Source: Byssothecium circinans | Taxonomy: Eukaryota > Ascomycota > Dothideomycetes > Pleosporales > Massarinaceae | Reading direction: 5' to 3' | DNA length: 64,000 nt | Assembly (NCBI GenBank): GCA_010015675.1 | Contig: ML976995.1 | Span: forward strand, 1 to 64,000 | In this document: positions 10,900 through 22,323 of the stretch, piece after piece | How the letters are laid out: each line of letters opens with the position of its first letter | Position numbering within the stretch: position 1 is the stretch's first letter | Position numbers and translations under genes: made by a program | Notes under the pieces: generated by a model | Databases searched by the model: none | What the model was told of the DNA's origin: nothing | What the model saw: the letters and a program-made list of their open reading frames with translations, nothing else

Positions 10900-11551
10900 A
10901 TAAATATTAACCCCCTAGCACTTCTACCTATATTACTCGCAAGCCTAACGTTAGATTATTACATAAAAACCTGCGCTAGATTTACTATGTCGCGTTACAC
11001 TAGGCTGTAAAATTGCAGCCTTAACTTCTATTATTTTAGACCCTATCTAGTTTTTAAAAGTTCATAAATTGGATAGACCCCTGTATTTCAGCGCGCACGG
11101 TGTACCTAAAAACCGGATAGGGTCTATCCGATTTTCCCATTGTATGATAGGGCTAGAAAATAGCTTACACCCTAGTAGTATAGGCGCATCTTTACACCAC
11201 ATTAATTTTTTCACGTTGCCTGTAAGCGAGCTCGTGGCTTACGAACGCTGATCCATGCTACGCGCTTTTCAGCTCGCTTCAGTACGCCATGAATGGATAA
11301 CTCTTGGTCTAGAAAGCGGTGTAAGGTACAAACTTGGATAATATGCGTCGCTGTAAGCATAAGGTAAGCTCTTAGGACATGCTCAATGGCTGTTGAAGAG
11401 GGGTTAGCCGAGCCCGGCAGTTTAGATCTCACATCCTACCTGAAGGCGGCGGAATAATCGGGCCTATTGCCCAGCACTGCTTTGCTCAAGCGGTCGTTGT
11501 TTAAAGAGCGGTCGCATCCACTCACGGTAGCCTTTATCACGGCAGGTAACC
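10900..11551. other. Intergenic DNA between RIP block and GMC gene
   Basis: The first 300 bases still carry AT-rich debris. Short palindromes occur at 11,071-11,130 ('GGATAGACCC' against 'GGGTCTATCC', and 'CGGATAG-GGT-CTATCCG'). The last 300 bases should hold the promoter of the GMC gene; no clear TATA box was found. Confidence 0.4.
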
Positions 11552-13441
11552 ATGCGCTATCATTTCTGGAATGCTTTGCTGTTAAGCAGCCTCACTCATG
11601 GGCGTCATTTCTCCAACGGCAAAGATGTCAAGGGGAATAGCTATGACTATGTTGTAGTTGGAGGCGGCATCACAGGACTGGTGGTGGCGAACCGGCTGTC
11701 AGAAGATCCTCGAAGTACGTATACGCGCCGTGACGCCGTTACCTTAGGTGCGCCGGAGGCTAAAAATATTCTAGAGACAGTTCTGATTGTCGAGCGAGGC
11801 GACTTTGCCGATGGTCCAAGAGCCATCTACCCTTATTGGGCAAGATTTCTGGATACCGACGTAATGATAAGACCAGTCTCTGCTCCTGTCGCAGGCCTCA
11901 ACAATGGTACCTTCAATGTCCCGGTCGCTGCAGTGGTGGGAGGAGGTTCCGTCGTGAATGGCATGGCTTACATGCGTGGTAGTAAGGCTGACTACGATGC
12001 ATGGGAAGAGCTCGGGAACCCTGGTTGGGGTTGGGACGGCCTGCTACCGTACTTCCGCAAAAGCACCACCTTCATGCCACCGTCTCCGGAGGCGGCCGCA
12101 GCTTGGAACATCACTTGGGAGCCTTCAGTATACGGAGAGGGGCCAGCACGAGTGACCATCCCGGATTACCAATATGCCGACCTCCCCGTTTTTCGAGATG
12201 CTTGGAGCAAGGAGCCTGGCGTAACAGTGAAAAGGGAGTTGAATGCGGGAGGTGGACCAGGGTTACATTGGGCGCCCTCGACCATCGACCGCCGAGACCA
12301 GACTCGAGCGACAGCGCGTAAAGAGTACTACGATCCAATCAACGCGACTCGCCCGAATCTACACCTCTTGACTGGCCATGTAGTCGAGGAGATCCTTTTC
12401 CAACGATCGAAAGCTAGTGGGATTAGGGCGCTCTCACGTCAGGATAACAGCACGTATGAGGTCTACGCAAAGAAAGAGGTCATTCTTGCTGCGGGGGCTG
12501 TTCAAACGCCCCAGCTGCTTCAAGTCAGTGGTGTTGGACCGAAAGATGTGCTAGAGGGAGCGGGAATTACTGTCAAGAAAGACATGCCTGCGGTAGGCGC
12601 CAACTTTCAAGACCATGCCACGATCCTGGCAAGCTTCAACCTATCACACCAGTCATTCCCTGACCCAAACTCGGTCGTAGCAAATGCGACATTTAACGCA
12701 TCGGCTTGGGAAGAGTACTTTGAGCATCGTACTGGACCGGTGACAACAGGCAGTAGCAATGGAGCTATATCGTTCTCTCTTTCTCAACTGGTGCCTTCGG
12801 CTCGCTCGGTCGCCGAGAAACTACTCTCCCAGAGAGCCGAGCAGTATCTTCCTAGTGTCTATGGCTACCGCCCTCTGCTGCGCGGCTTTGAGGCACAACG
12901 GAAAATCCTCGCTAAGGGGTTCATTTCCAATAGTTCATCGATATCTTCTGGAGCTGTTGTCGGTAACGGTTTTGCTGCAACTCCATTCCTCAAACCTGCC
13001 TCTCGTGGTACCGTTACCCTTGATCCCACAAATCCACGAGGACTGCCCATCGTGCAATACAACACGCTTATGAACCCCGTCGATTCAGACATCATTCTCG
13101 CAATGCTAAAGCGCACACGCGCCTACTGGAAAAGCCCGGAACTCGCTCGATTCGAGCCAGTCGAGGCCACTCCCGGAGCGCAATATCAGACGGACGAAGA
13201 GATAATGTCTGCACTCCGGCGTGGCTTCATAATGCCCGGCCTCGCGCACCCGAGTTGCACTTGTGCAATGTTGCCGGAAGCCTTGGGTGGATGCGTGGGC
13301 TCGGACCTAACGGTGTATGGCATCGAGAACTTGTCTATCATCGATGCGTCGATCCTTCCCTTGATCCCCGGTGCACCTCTTCAGGCGACTATGTATGCTG
13401 TTGCTGAGAAGGCGGCGGATCTGATCAAAGCTAGAGCGTAG
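11552..13441 (+). CDS. GMC-family FAD oxidoreductase, probably secreted
   Basis: A single exon encodes 629 residues, the usual size of fungal GMC oxidoreductases (glucose oxidase, aryl-alcohol oxidase, choline dehydrogenase type). The N-terminus is hydrophobic (about residues 1-16), compatible with a signal peptide. The FAD dinucleotide motif 'VVVGGGITGLV' is at 34-44. GMC signature 1 lies near 130-145 ('GGGSVVNGMAYMRGS') and signature 2 near 314-329 ('GAVQTPQLLQVSGVG'). The catalytic His is His566 in 'GLAHPSCTCAM'. The place of the second catalytic His/Asn holds Pro609 ('IPGAPLQATMYAVAE'), so the substrate and acceptor cannot be guessed. Several N-glycosylation sites (N-x-S/T) support secretion. 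Codon use is normal and the ORF is intact although it sits next to the RIP block. Confidence 0.93.
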   Translation: MRYHFWNALLLSSLTHGRHFSNGKDVKGNSYDYVVVGGGITGLVVANRLSEDPRSTYTRRDAVTLGAPEAKNILETVLIVERGDFADGPRAIYPYWARFLDTDVMIRPVSAPVAGLNNGTFNVPVAAVVGGGSVVNGMAYMRGSKADYDAWEELGNPGWGWDGLLPYFRKSTTFMPPSPEAAAAWNITWEPSVYGEGPARVTIPDYQYADLPVFRDAWSKEPGVTVKRELNAGGGPGLHWAPSTIDRRDQTRATARKEYYDPINATRPNLHLLTGHVVEEILFQRSKASGIRALSRQDNSTYEVYAKKEVILAAGAVQTPQLLQVSGVGPKDVLEGAGITVKKDMPAVGANFQDHATILASFNLSHQSFPDPNSVVANATFNASAWEEYFEHRTGPVTTGSSNGAISFSLSQLVPSARSVAEKLLSQRAEQYLPSVYGYRPLLRGFEAQRKILAKGFISNSSSISSGAVVGNGFAATPFLKPASRGTVTLDPTNPRGLPIVQYNTLMNPVDSDIILAMLKRTRAYWKSPELARFEPVEATPGAQYQTDEEIMSALRRGFIMPGLAHPSCTCAMLPEALGGCVGSDLTVYGIENLSIIDASILPLIPGAPLQATMYAVAEKAADLIKARA

Positions 13442-14618
13442 AAGATAGATACATCAATGAAAATACTGTAGCATTGAGCGCCAACCTAAGAATATAATTC
13501 TAACCAGGATAATATTCCCGAACGACTATCCTCCAAACGAGTGCGAAAATCTGGCAAGCTAGTTCAAAAGACCAGCAGTAAGGCTTTGAGGTCTGGAGGG
13601 AAGCTACCGCAGGGCTGTAATCGGTGGGGTATTCGAAAGAAGTGAAATTCTCGGGTTATTTAGGGACGGATTGGTCCATATGGGGATGTGACGTGGTGGC
13701 TAGCAAAACGAAGCATATCGATCACGTCTAGACCGCTCGAAAACCATCAAAGCTTCTCCGCCTCTCAGCTCTCTAGTACACGAAGCAGAATGCAAGGATA
13801 ACTTGCGGTGCACCTCACGGTTGGTTCTTTGTTATAGCGGTTATTATGTTGATAGGGGATCAGATGTAATAGCTGCCAAACATCAGCGTGAATGCTTCAC
13901 TCGTTAAAAACGCAATTGGGGAAGATAAATGAGTGACATTTTCTATAGTTCTAAGTAATGCAGAGGTAAAGGAATGTAGCGTAAATGAGTGAACCTCCCA
14001 CCTTAAGCCGTCCATGTTGACAAATGAAATTATAACGAGTGACTCAACGAATGAAAGAGAGCAATCCCAAGAGCAGGTAGACGGAGATCACAACCACTAG
14101 CAACCCTCAATATGTCCCATTGAGTTCTCTTTGAGGCATTAATCAGGGACGCACCTACTCCAGAACAACCCTAAAGGAAGGATCCGAAGTATGCCTGAGT
14201 GCGTCCCTTATTAGCCGAAGTACAATGGCGGTACTATAATCAATCATTAGTCTTTATGATCCAGATAGAAGCATGGAAGAATGGGAAGGAGGAAGAGCGG
14301 ATCTGGTACTTACAGATATAAATGAGAGCCATAATTAGACTACCCCAAATGTGATTGTATCCACGTGAATCCTTGAGTCTGATGACGGGGGCTTCTCTTC
14401 GCCAGTGATTCCCTTCGTTCACTGCATTTAGCTCGTTAAAAGCACTCGATTTCAGCGGCAGCTCCTTCCACGTCGGGCCAATTTCGTCTAGTGAATCGAG
14501 TACTCCGTCAAAGATATTCCATCGAGGTGACATATAAACTCGCCCCTCTTCCGCGTCACACTTAGTCCAGAGGGGTACTGAACTGCTCAGACTCCGCTTG
14601 TCGAGTTGATATAACGTT
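13442..14618. other. Intergenic region, no gene seen
   Basis: About 1.2 kb between the GMC gene and the C2H2 gene (both 3' ends). An ORF at 14,240-14,809 on the minus strand overlaps the zinc-finger exon in another frame and has no family features. Loosely repeated words such as 'AATGAGTGA' occur at 13,920-14,060. Confidence 0.5.
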
Positions 14619-15519
14619 CTATTGTCGATCAAATTGTTCGGTTGCTTGTAAAGAATTTCTGCCCATGTTTGGATGCTGCCTCTTGATATGTCTGAAATAG
14701 TTGTCGCGCCTTGTAAAGGCTCTCGAGCAATTTTCAAAGTAGCATTTGAAAGGGAGGTCAGGTTCCATAGTATCGGTCGGCTTGTGCAGGTCGCGGATAT
14801 GGCGCTCAAGATCTTGTTTACGCCCGAAACCTCGCTCTTTGAATTCGCAGTCAGAGTGAGGGCATTTGAAAGGTCTGGTGTGTGTCTTGACGTGCTTTCT
14901 GGAACAAAATGTTATCATCATGGAATACAATTTGGGGCTTTCTCATTTACCTAAGCTCACCACGATGCTGGAATGTCCTTGAACAATGATCACAGGAATA
15001 GGCGGAATGAACCAGGCGTTCGGTCCCGATCTCCCTTTGAGAGTGATTGCTGCTTCGAGGCTTCTCAACGAAGTCAATGGTTTGGGAATAACTGTCGGGG
15101 GTTGTACATCCATGATTGGATTCCTCTGTAGCCCCAGAGCTCTGGCCGCTTGCAGTAGGACTGGGAAGAGGTGAAGTGGATGGTTGAACAGTACTTTGCG
15201 ACGAGGATTCCGGAGGAGGACTGGAAGATTGCGATGATCGAATTGGCTGCGTTGGATGGGCTCGAGGGGTGCCGGGTGCCGATGCGACAGAGATACTTGC
15301 AGATACGGCCTCAGCGAAAGAGATATCGTGAGAATCGACGTTCGATGTTATATCATTAGGATTCAGCCCCGTCTTTATAATCTCTACATCGTAGAGAGAA
15401 CAGAAAGAGGCATTTTCGATCCGTGGATTTTCTTTGGATGTTGCTTGATTATGGTTCCACTGGGTTGTAGGGATGGAAGATGCGCGAGGACGAAAGCTCC
15501 TCGCGCGATGTGATGCGGA
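14619..15519 (-). CDS. C2H2 zinc-finger protein (5' end unresolved)
   Basis: Two exons are clear. The upstream exon (14,951 up to at most 15,519) is rich in Ser/Pro/Thr and ends in a first finger 'CDHCSRTFQHRGELR'. A 52-bp intron (14,899-14,950; GTAAAT..CCAG) is followed by the last exon 14,619-14,898 with the rest of finger 1 ('KHVKTH'), finger 2 ('CPHSDCEF' ... 'HIRDLH') and finger 3 ('CYFENCSRAF' ... 'HIKRQH'). Three C-terminal fingers after a disordered region is a common layout for fungal C2H2 transcription factors, so a nuclear DNA-binding role is likely. No in-frame ATG exists in the open upstream exon and a TGA stops it at 15,520-15,522. The start must therefore come from another exon, possibly in the minus frame reaching 15,726. 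Confidence 0.75.
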
Positions 15520-15726
15520 TCAAGTGGAGCCTTGCGACGGCGCGGGGCGTGAGGAGATCCTGACCACGTACACCCGATGGGTGAACGTGGGGAGGAAGAC
15601 GATTTGCTGAGCAGTTACTGTGAGCAAACGTTGGAAAGAGACAGAAGGGTATGAGTTGTAGAAAGAGATCCTGGGGGAGAGTGTTAACGTATAAGTTCCT
15701 GCTCCCAGAGGCACGCTCGGCGGCAA

Positions 15727-16600
15727 GATTCAACATATCCTAGCCCAAAGCCTCAGCCCTGTGAATTATTCGCCCAAGCGGAGGCACCCTCTATATAGCA
15801 TATGCAAGCCATCTCATAGAAAGGCCAATGGTAAGCGTCCGCCGAGTGCGTTCATGAGGCAGACGGCTGCAAGCAAATTGAAAGTGCGCTTGGAGGAGGA
15901 ACTCACAAGCGTGGCGGAGGCACCCCTCCATGCATGTTTACCAAATTAGCTTAGGCTTTAGCCTCACAATGTACAGTAAAACATTTAGGCGGTTTTCTGT
16001 CTCCTTATGTATGCAAAGGCGGGCTGAGGCTAAGATTAACATGCAGACCCCCCAACGCGCTGCGCGCCGCTTTCTTTTCTGTTGACGTGTGTGCAGCGAT
16101 CAAAAACGCCGTTCTTGAACTTCGTCTCAAACCACCGCTCTCTGCATCGCTGGCAGGTCTCGATAATGATGCCGTTGAGGCGTCGTTGAACTGCTTGATG
16201 CGCGTCCAGTCAGAATCATTGACCGCGGGGCCGGTGTGTGGCACTGTCAGCCGGTGCCTCAGGGAGGATCCCGGATATCATGGCCATCATCATCAGCGGG
16301 CACCACTTGTACTGCCTGCTGATATCGAGATCCACCTCAACACAGTATTCGCAGGGGTTATGTTGCAGCGCTGAGCGGCACGCATGTGCGCGGAGCAACG
16401 CGCAGAGGTCGCAGTGTCGCACGCAAAAGTGGCGCTCTTGTGTGTGTGCGAGGGTAGCCCCTCATGGCCAGGTGGCGGCGCCGTGGAATGTTGGAGCGCA
16501 TCACACCGCCACACACACGACGTCCGCCACTAATCCTTCTCTGCCACTCTGCCTACAACTTGACTCAATTTATCATTGCTCTTACTACTCCTCCTGCCCA
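15727..16600. other. Intergenic region, no gene supported
   Basis: Several overlapping ORFs of 60-95 codons on both strands share no family features. It probably contains the promoter of the C2H2 gene. Confidence 0.4.
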
Positions 16601-16637
16601 GGATGGAGGTTGTGTACACAAGCTCTCGGTGTCGTGC

Positions 16638-16990
16638 AAGACCACCTCGATGACAAAAGCCATGGACCAGGAGGGGGACAAACTTTCCAGCTCCATGGTC
16701 TCCTTGGTGTCATCAGCAACACCGTTAAAGACGCGTCACGCAACCCAGAAGAGAAGGCGCGGCTCATTAGTCCCGAGATCAAGGAGAAGTCCTATAGCTA
16801 CGCACAAAATTCCACTTTCCAACACAACCAAGGCTACCCACAAGAACCACCTTCAAGCTACCAGCAAGCGCACGAGCAAAAATACGGTCAAAGCCACGAG
16901 CCGCATCGCGGGTATGGGCAAGAACAGGGTCATCAGCACAACCAAGGCTACCATCCAAACGATGGATACGACGCAGGTCAACGGTACTGA
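16638..16990 (+). CDS. Possible Gln/His/Gly/Tyr-rich small protein (terminal exon)
   Basis: One plus frame, open well upstream, ends at 16,990 with a striking low-complexity tail: repeated 'QHNQGY', 'SSYQQAHEQKYGQ', 'HRGYGQEQGHQHNQGY' and 'HPNDGYDAGQRY'. It is preceded by 'HGLLGVISNTVKDA', which looks like an amphipathic helix. The reading frame has no convincing start ATG, so an upstream exon is needed. Compositional bias favours a real coding frame over chance, but the overlapping frame 16,464-17,063 is also open. No known family was recognised; treat this as a tentative gene. Confidence 0.3.
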
Positions 16991-17510
16991 GCTTTTTCCA
17001 CACTTACATGGGTATGTTTTGGATCGATACCTGCGATCCCCTCCACTCCATGGATGGCATTGACAAAGGGAGGCTGTGGGAAATCTAGAGTGCGATCGCA
17101 GCACATCCAATAATATCGAAGGGGCTGGCTGTCCGAGTACAAGTTAGCGAAATGGCTGTAACCTTTCCCGCTGTCCAGGGTGATTGATCCCTCAACCTGA
17201 TGCTTCAACCACTTCATCTTTTGAACCTTTTATCCTCATGGAAGCAGAGTGCGGATATATCCCAGTTGATAGCTCAGGTCGACAGCTCCACCGTCATGCC
17301 TCCATCCCACCAATAACCAATATCAATACCATCTATCATCTTCACTCCCTCGAATGACCCGTAACTTCATTCCTTCCAAATTTAATGGCAACAAGTAAAC
17401 AAATCACTTCCTCGGAACTACCCCCAAACTAGTTAACCTACAGCGATTGCGCAGATCGTCCAAAAGTCGCTGCATAATGTCCATCCACATTATACCGCAT
17501 TCCAGCTGAA
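16991..17510. other. Intergenic region, 3' side of the permease gene
   Basis: No coding feature was seen; it should include the 3' UTR of the minus-strand permease gene. Confidence 0.5.
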
Positions 17511-19225
17511 TTATAGCGTGTACATGAACAAGGGTGATTTATCACCCATGCCAAGCAGCTGCTCATCCGTGTACATCGCTCTCACTTCTTCCTCACTAGC
17601 CCGTGCTTTCTTTTTGTTTCCCAATTTATAAGAGAGCTCCAACAAGAAAGCCATAATTAGACCCGTAGCCCCAAATGCTAGTGACAGTCCAAACCCAGTA
17701 TAGTAGCTTGGTTCCTCGGACTCAAGGTACATATAACTACCGATGATTCCGCCGCAATTTCCCATGCATATATAGAACGCAAGGCCGATAGCCCGCCGAG
17801 ACGATGGAGCCAAGTTATTCGATGTCCATGATGTGACTGCTGGGTGAATAGGATACGTACCTATGCAGGTCAGAATTATAGCAAAAAGGGCTGGGCCGAT
17901 GTTTTTGCCACCGAGGTGGCCGTCGTAGGAGATAATTACTGCGTAACCGATTGTAATCAAGGAGAGTGCCGTGACGACGATTGGTAGTCGCCAGTAAATG
18001 CGGTCGGATAAGCGGGCGAAGAATACTGCGCTCAGAGCCCCAGCTACATAAGGCGGAACTGTCATCAACTGCGCGTTGGTGTTGTTGAAACCCATACTCT
18101 TCGTAATGGTTGGAAGGGTAAATTTTGTTCCATATGTGCAGGCCGATTGGACGAGCAAGATGTACGCGTGCATGTAAAGTCGCCAGTTCAGTAATACTCC
18201 CTTCAACTCCTGCCAGCGGAATCTTTCGGTTGGTTCCTGGTACGCCCCGCCATCTTTTACGAACTTCTGGAGCTCCAGATAACGGATCTCATCGGGCTCG
18301 AGCCAGCGAGTACTGAGAGCGATAGAATCGATAAGGAAGAAGAAGCACCCAATACCGAGTCCAACTGTGGCGATCCCTTCCAACAGGAAAATCCAGCGCC
18401 AACCTTCATAACCACCAACTCCATCCATTTTAGCGATACCCGCAGCGAGCAGTCCAGAGAAGGCACCTGAGAGAGCTGAAGCGCAGTAGAACCACGAGAT
18501 GCGGGAAGCGAGATCTTTCGGCATGTACCAATAGGAACATAGGTAGACCGCTCCCGGGAAAAATCCGGCCCTGACACTATTAGCAGCTTCTTTGGCCATT
18601 GAGGGAGTGTCACCTACTCGAAGACTCCAAGAAGGATGCGGGTTGCGAGAAGCCCAGCGAAGTTTTCAACCACACCCATCATCGTCATCACAATACCCCA
18701 GAGCACGATCAGCGTCCCGAGGTATACAGAAGGTCTCTTGAAGCGCTTGAGAAGCATGTTGGATGGTACTTCGAGGAGAACGTAAGGTACGAAGAAAACT
18801 GAGAGAACGATATTCCATTGGACTCCATCAAGCTTTAGATCCTTAACCAAGCCTTCAATTTTAGCATTCTTTCCGTTAGTCAGCCAACTGCATCATTGTC
18901 CTGGGGCATGTGGGCTTACTCCAATGTTGGCGCGATCAATGTGCGAGATCAAATAGAGGATCGCAAGCATCGGCACCAGACGAATGTCAACCTTATAGGT
19001 TACTTTCTTTCTTCGCTCTTCTGAGAAATTGGCGTAGAATTCAGCGTCATCCGGGAGGAGGCCGAGCAGCCGGAAGTTGTCGATGTGAATGATTTGGTTC
19101 GTCTTCTGTTCGTTGATGGATTCTGCCATTGTGTTCTCGTGGCGTTGGCTGTCGGCTTCTTTGGCAATACTCATGGTGTCTACAAGCCGTGAATGATTCA
19201 GCGTAGCATAGGTATTTGGGTTCAT
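17511..19225 (-). CDS. MFS permease, Dal5/allantoate (anion:cation symporter) type
   Basis: Three exons (18,920-19,225; 18,618-18,868; 17,511-18,570) joined across a 51-bp and a 47-bp intron give 538 residues, the normal length for the fungal ACS family. The N-terminal cytosolic part is followed by 'VDIRLVPMLAILYLISHIDRANIG', the usual first-helix motif (D-R-x-N-I-G). Later come 'VPSNMLLKRF' (helix 3/loop), 'GFFPGAVYLCSYWY' and 'GYEGWRWIFLLEG' (conserved in Dal5 relatives), then 'SRRAIGLAFYICMGN'. It should carry a small organic anion such as allantoate, nicotinate, pantothenate or a dipeptide across the plasma membrane; the substrate cannot be read from the sequence. Intron 1 has a GCTGACTAAC branch site. 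A downstream ATG (18th codon) is an alternative start. Confidence 0.92.
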
Positions 19226-20570
19226 AAAGAAAGACGATATACTCTTTATACACTCTAGTAAAAGCTTATTTTTGAAGAAAGTGGACTGTTGGCGACCTAA
19301 AACAACTGCCGCATCCTGTTTTAACCGGCTTCTGCATGTAAGGTTACCGCATTAAATATGCACCTGGGGGGGGGAACCCTGTACTGATTCCATCTCATCG
19401 AATCACTCAGTGCCTGCTGCATGTAACACTGCAGATAGCACTAGACGTGAACCTGGTGGGGAACCCTGTAATAATTCTATCCTATCTCATCACGCGCGTA
19501 TCTTCGAGTGTGGACGACTTCTTAGACCCTATCCTAAGAATACCAAAAGATATCGGTGTATTGTTAGCCTGATGTTCCCTTTCGTGATAGGGGGAGTTCC
19601 TAGGATTTGGACCGAAGATGGCTGTTGCTTGAAGAAGTGAGGGAGTACGAGGACATCAACAACTTGCGAAATGCTTATGTAGCATAAATATTGTATTAAT
19701 GGCATTATATAATACGATTAATTCGGTTAGTAAGATGACCGTTCATACAGTCAATCTCCCCGAAAGCTAGAACCGATATGTTATTCTTCAGCTCACAGCT
19801 CACTGTTACCCACTGCATCTCCACACCTATAGATTGTGTGAGGTAATGGTAATATGCTTCGCTCAGTCTAGTAGGACAAGTAAAGTGCCAAAAAGTCACA
19901 TCATACAAGCGCGTCAGTTCTGGACACGATTGTGCCGCTTGTACACGAAGTCGAGACTATCCTGTACACGCCTGTGAACTTTGGAGGAAAGCGGAAAGTG
20001 AGCAGGAATCGAAGTTTCGCTACAAGTTGGGCGATAGGAAGAGGGGTAATGAAATAATTGTGAGGGCTAGCAGGTTGAGTCTACAGATGAGAACAGTTCC
20101 TCCCGCAAATTTAAATCGAAATCATCCCTGATTTCGAGCGCCGCTTGCCGATCTCCTCCCCGCATCGCGCCTAGCGTCCAGTTATGATCATGCAAGTTCG
20201 CACGAAAATGCACCGTCGATGACTCCAACGTTATGTTCTCAAAGCGCAGCTCGTGGCGCACTGGGCGACCAACCAAAGGGGGGAAATATCGCCCTCGCTC
20301 CCTCGAACACCTCCGACGCATCCCTAACGTCTCTCTTGATCTCCTCGTGTCCTTCCTCCTCTCTGTTGAAAAAAAAAACCATGACCAGCACCACGAGTGC
20401 CATCAAGGTTGAGCCTGAAGACGCATAGAAGGACGAAAGATCGTTATAAGCGTTGATGACTGCATGAGCGGGGAATATACACGCCTATCGAGAGTCTGGG
20501 TAGCGAGTTGGATGAAGAAGATACGGATGATGAAGTCTACAACGCCTGGTATGTGTGTGCGTTGTGATGT
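19226..20570. other. Intergenic region upstream of the permease, with a diverged 85-bp duplication
   Basis: About 19,330-19,400 and 19,415-19,491 are related: both contain 'TGCATGTAA', then 'CCTGG.GGGGAACCCTGTA' and 'ATCTCATC'. One copy has a run of nine Gs. The rest shows only short ORFs without family features. It may be permease promoter plus decayed DNA from the neighbouring regulator pseudogene. Confidence 0.45.
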
Positions 20571-20575
20571 GGTAT

Positions 20576-22094
20576 CTTTATACAGGTATCATTGAATACG
20601 CTTCCTCAAGCTCTGTACTCTCCATCCGACTCTCTGCATCTGTGGGAAAAAATGGTAGCAGATCCCTCAAAAGATAGTCAAACTTTTCAGACAGTGCCGT
20701 GACTGCTTAGCGCGGAATGACTTTCTGCGAAGTTAGCAATGCAATGGTGTCGGTCATTTCACGAGAAAGGTGCGCGAGTTTGATCTTCTGATGGAAGAAT
20801 TTTATAGTCTTCGGCTGTGGGTGGGCTAGAGGTAGGCCATTTGGGAATGCAAAAAAGGAATTCCTCGTTTGCGAAAATACTGGGCAGATTGACGGCAAAG
20901 TGGGCAGATTGGAGGGTGTATGTTCCTTCTTAGGGCCCTGAAACGGTAGATAGAAGCCTTAAACGAACTCGATTAGCAACCTTGCGTGGGACTAATGGAC
21001 ACGAAGGCGACTTACCAATTATTTGACGCAAACCACCAAAACACCCTCTGTTTTGTCTCCCGCTCGATTAGTCCACGGGCATCCATGTTCTTCCCACCAG
21101 GCTTTACATTTATACCAAGATCAGCATCTAGCCGATGGAGAATAATATCTCTCGCAAGCGACAAGGCATATTGTTCCAGCATCCTTCCCCTAGACGAAAA
21201 CCCGTCAAGATATCCTACAACCAAGCCCGCCAGAACATACGCTTACACATCTTCCATCGATCTTCAATTACTCCTTCTCGAATGATTCAACAAATCCAAA
21301 GCACCCTTCGTAAAGAATGTAGATTGCTGGATGGCTTCTTGTTCATTGCTAGCTACTTCCGAGCCGATGAAGTGTTGGTAGAGAAACGCAGCGACGGCAA
21401 AGATGGAGAGGTATAGGGCGGCAAGATTATGCGGAATAGGCGCATGGGTATTTCTGGGAACTCGATTTGAGTTGTTTGAGAGAGAGGTAGAAGGCGGGTA
21501 TGACGGAACGGATGCTGGGAGTATGGAGGATTGGGACGAGGTGGTCGGCGTGGGATTTGTAGCTTTGGAACAGAAGGCTGGCTGTGCCGTATTGGGAAAC
21601 GTGATAACTGTGCGTGAAGGTCGTATATTTTCGTTACATAGAGCGAGGATTTCACAGACTTTTCGAAGCCCGAAAGTGGGACCATCGGACAGGAGTAGCT
21701 GGATGTGTCAGCTTGCTGGAGTTTCAATGTGACTAGATATATGTGCAAGCGCATCTTCTCTTGTACCAACGCTTTCCAGGATCTGATAAATTTTACATCT
21801 TATAGTGCAAGCTTCGTCTTCGACATCATAATCGTGTATCGGCCGATCAGACGGCCGAGGACGGATTTATATAGGTCGTTGTGCGTGATGTACAATCATA
21901 GACTCCAGTCTTTCCAGCCGCTTAACCCTTCGAGACCCGTTCAAGGACTTCTGCTCTTTGAGTGGGACGAGAAACATACAAGAGACGCCGCGAGCAGTAC
22001 AGTTTGAGCATGGTTTGATGCGATTGCGCTTTAGCTTTTTTGTCCGACGTGACTGACACGAGCCAGGATCAGGCCGCGTACGAATCTTTGGCAT
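20576..22094 (-). pseudogene. Zn2Cys6 fungal transcription factor, decayed
   Basis: The minus strand shows a Zn2Cys6 region at 22,094-21,870 ('RIKPCSNCTARGVSCMF'), but the first Cys pair is damaged ('SCQSRRTKKLKRNR'), so the cluster cannot form normally. The middle homology region follows: 'LAGLVVGYLDGFSSRGRM', 'SLARDIILHRLDADLG' and 'LIERETKQRVFWW' (about 21,240-21,012), typical of PF04082. An apparent intron (GTAAGT donor near 21,013) leads to 'EGTYTLQSAHFAVNLP', then 'MTDTIALLTSQKVIP' and 'FPTDAESRMESTELEEAYS' near 20,600. Stops and frame changes interrupt all parts (for example before 'EGTY', and near 20,755). It was once a pathway-type regulator and is no longer functional. Its neighbour is a broken oxidoreductase, suggesting a lost small cluster. 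Confidence 0.72.
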
Positions 22095-22323
22095 GGCTAA
22101 GATGACGACGAATATCAGTGTAAGTGATAGAGAAAGTCATGAGACGGAGAGTGAGCAAGGTGAGGTCCGCGGGAGTCGAACCAATCAGATGTCTTGATCG
22201 AGTAAGGCCGCCCAAGGTCACGACAATGGTGTCGGACGTCCATGGAGCGCACTTACGCATATAATGAAATAGGATCGTCGTGATTCATGGAATCTGGACG
22301 CTCCTTAAAGTTGAAGAAATATA

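Larger units (their letters stand above)
3001..10900. repeat. AT-rich RIP-mutated block of nested transposon relics
   Basis: The sequence is dominated by TA-containing words (CTA, TAG, ATA, TTA) and has stops in all frames. Between about 3,082 and 9,604 no ORF reaches 60 codons in any frame, yet protein-level traces of an OrsD-like gene and a Gypsy element remain readable once TAG codons are taken as former CAG or TGG. Excess TpA with loss of CpA is the known fingerprint of RIP in Pezizomycotina. The block ends sharply near 10,900-11,000, before the GMC oxidoreductase gene. Confidence 0.85.

Noticed and set aside
9605..11010. Plus-strand ORFs of 63 and 70 codons in the AT-rich block
   Set aside because: Leu/Ile/Tyr-rich translations of RIP-mutated DNA; the Gypsy trace runs on the other strand.
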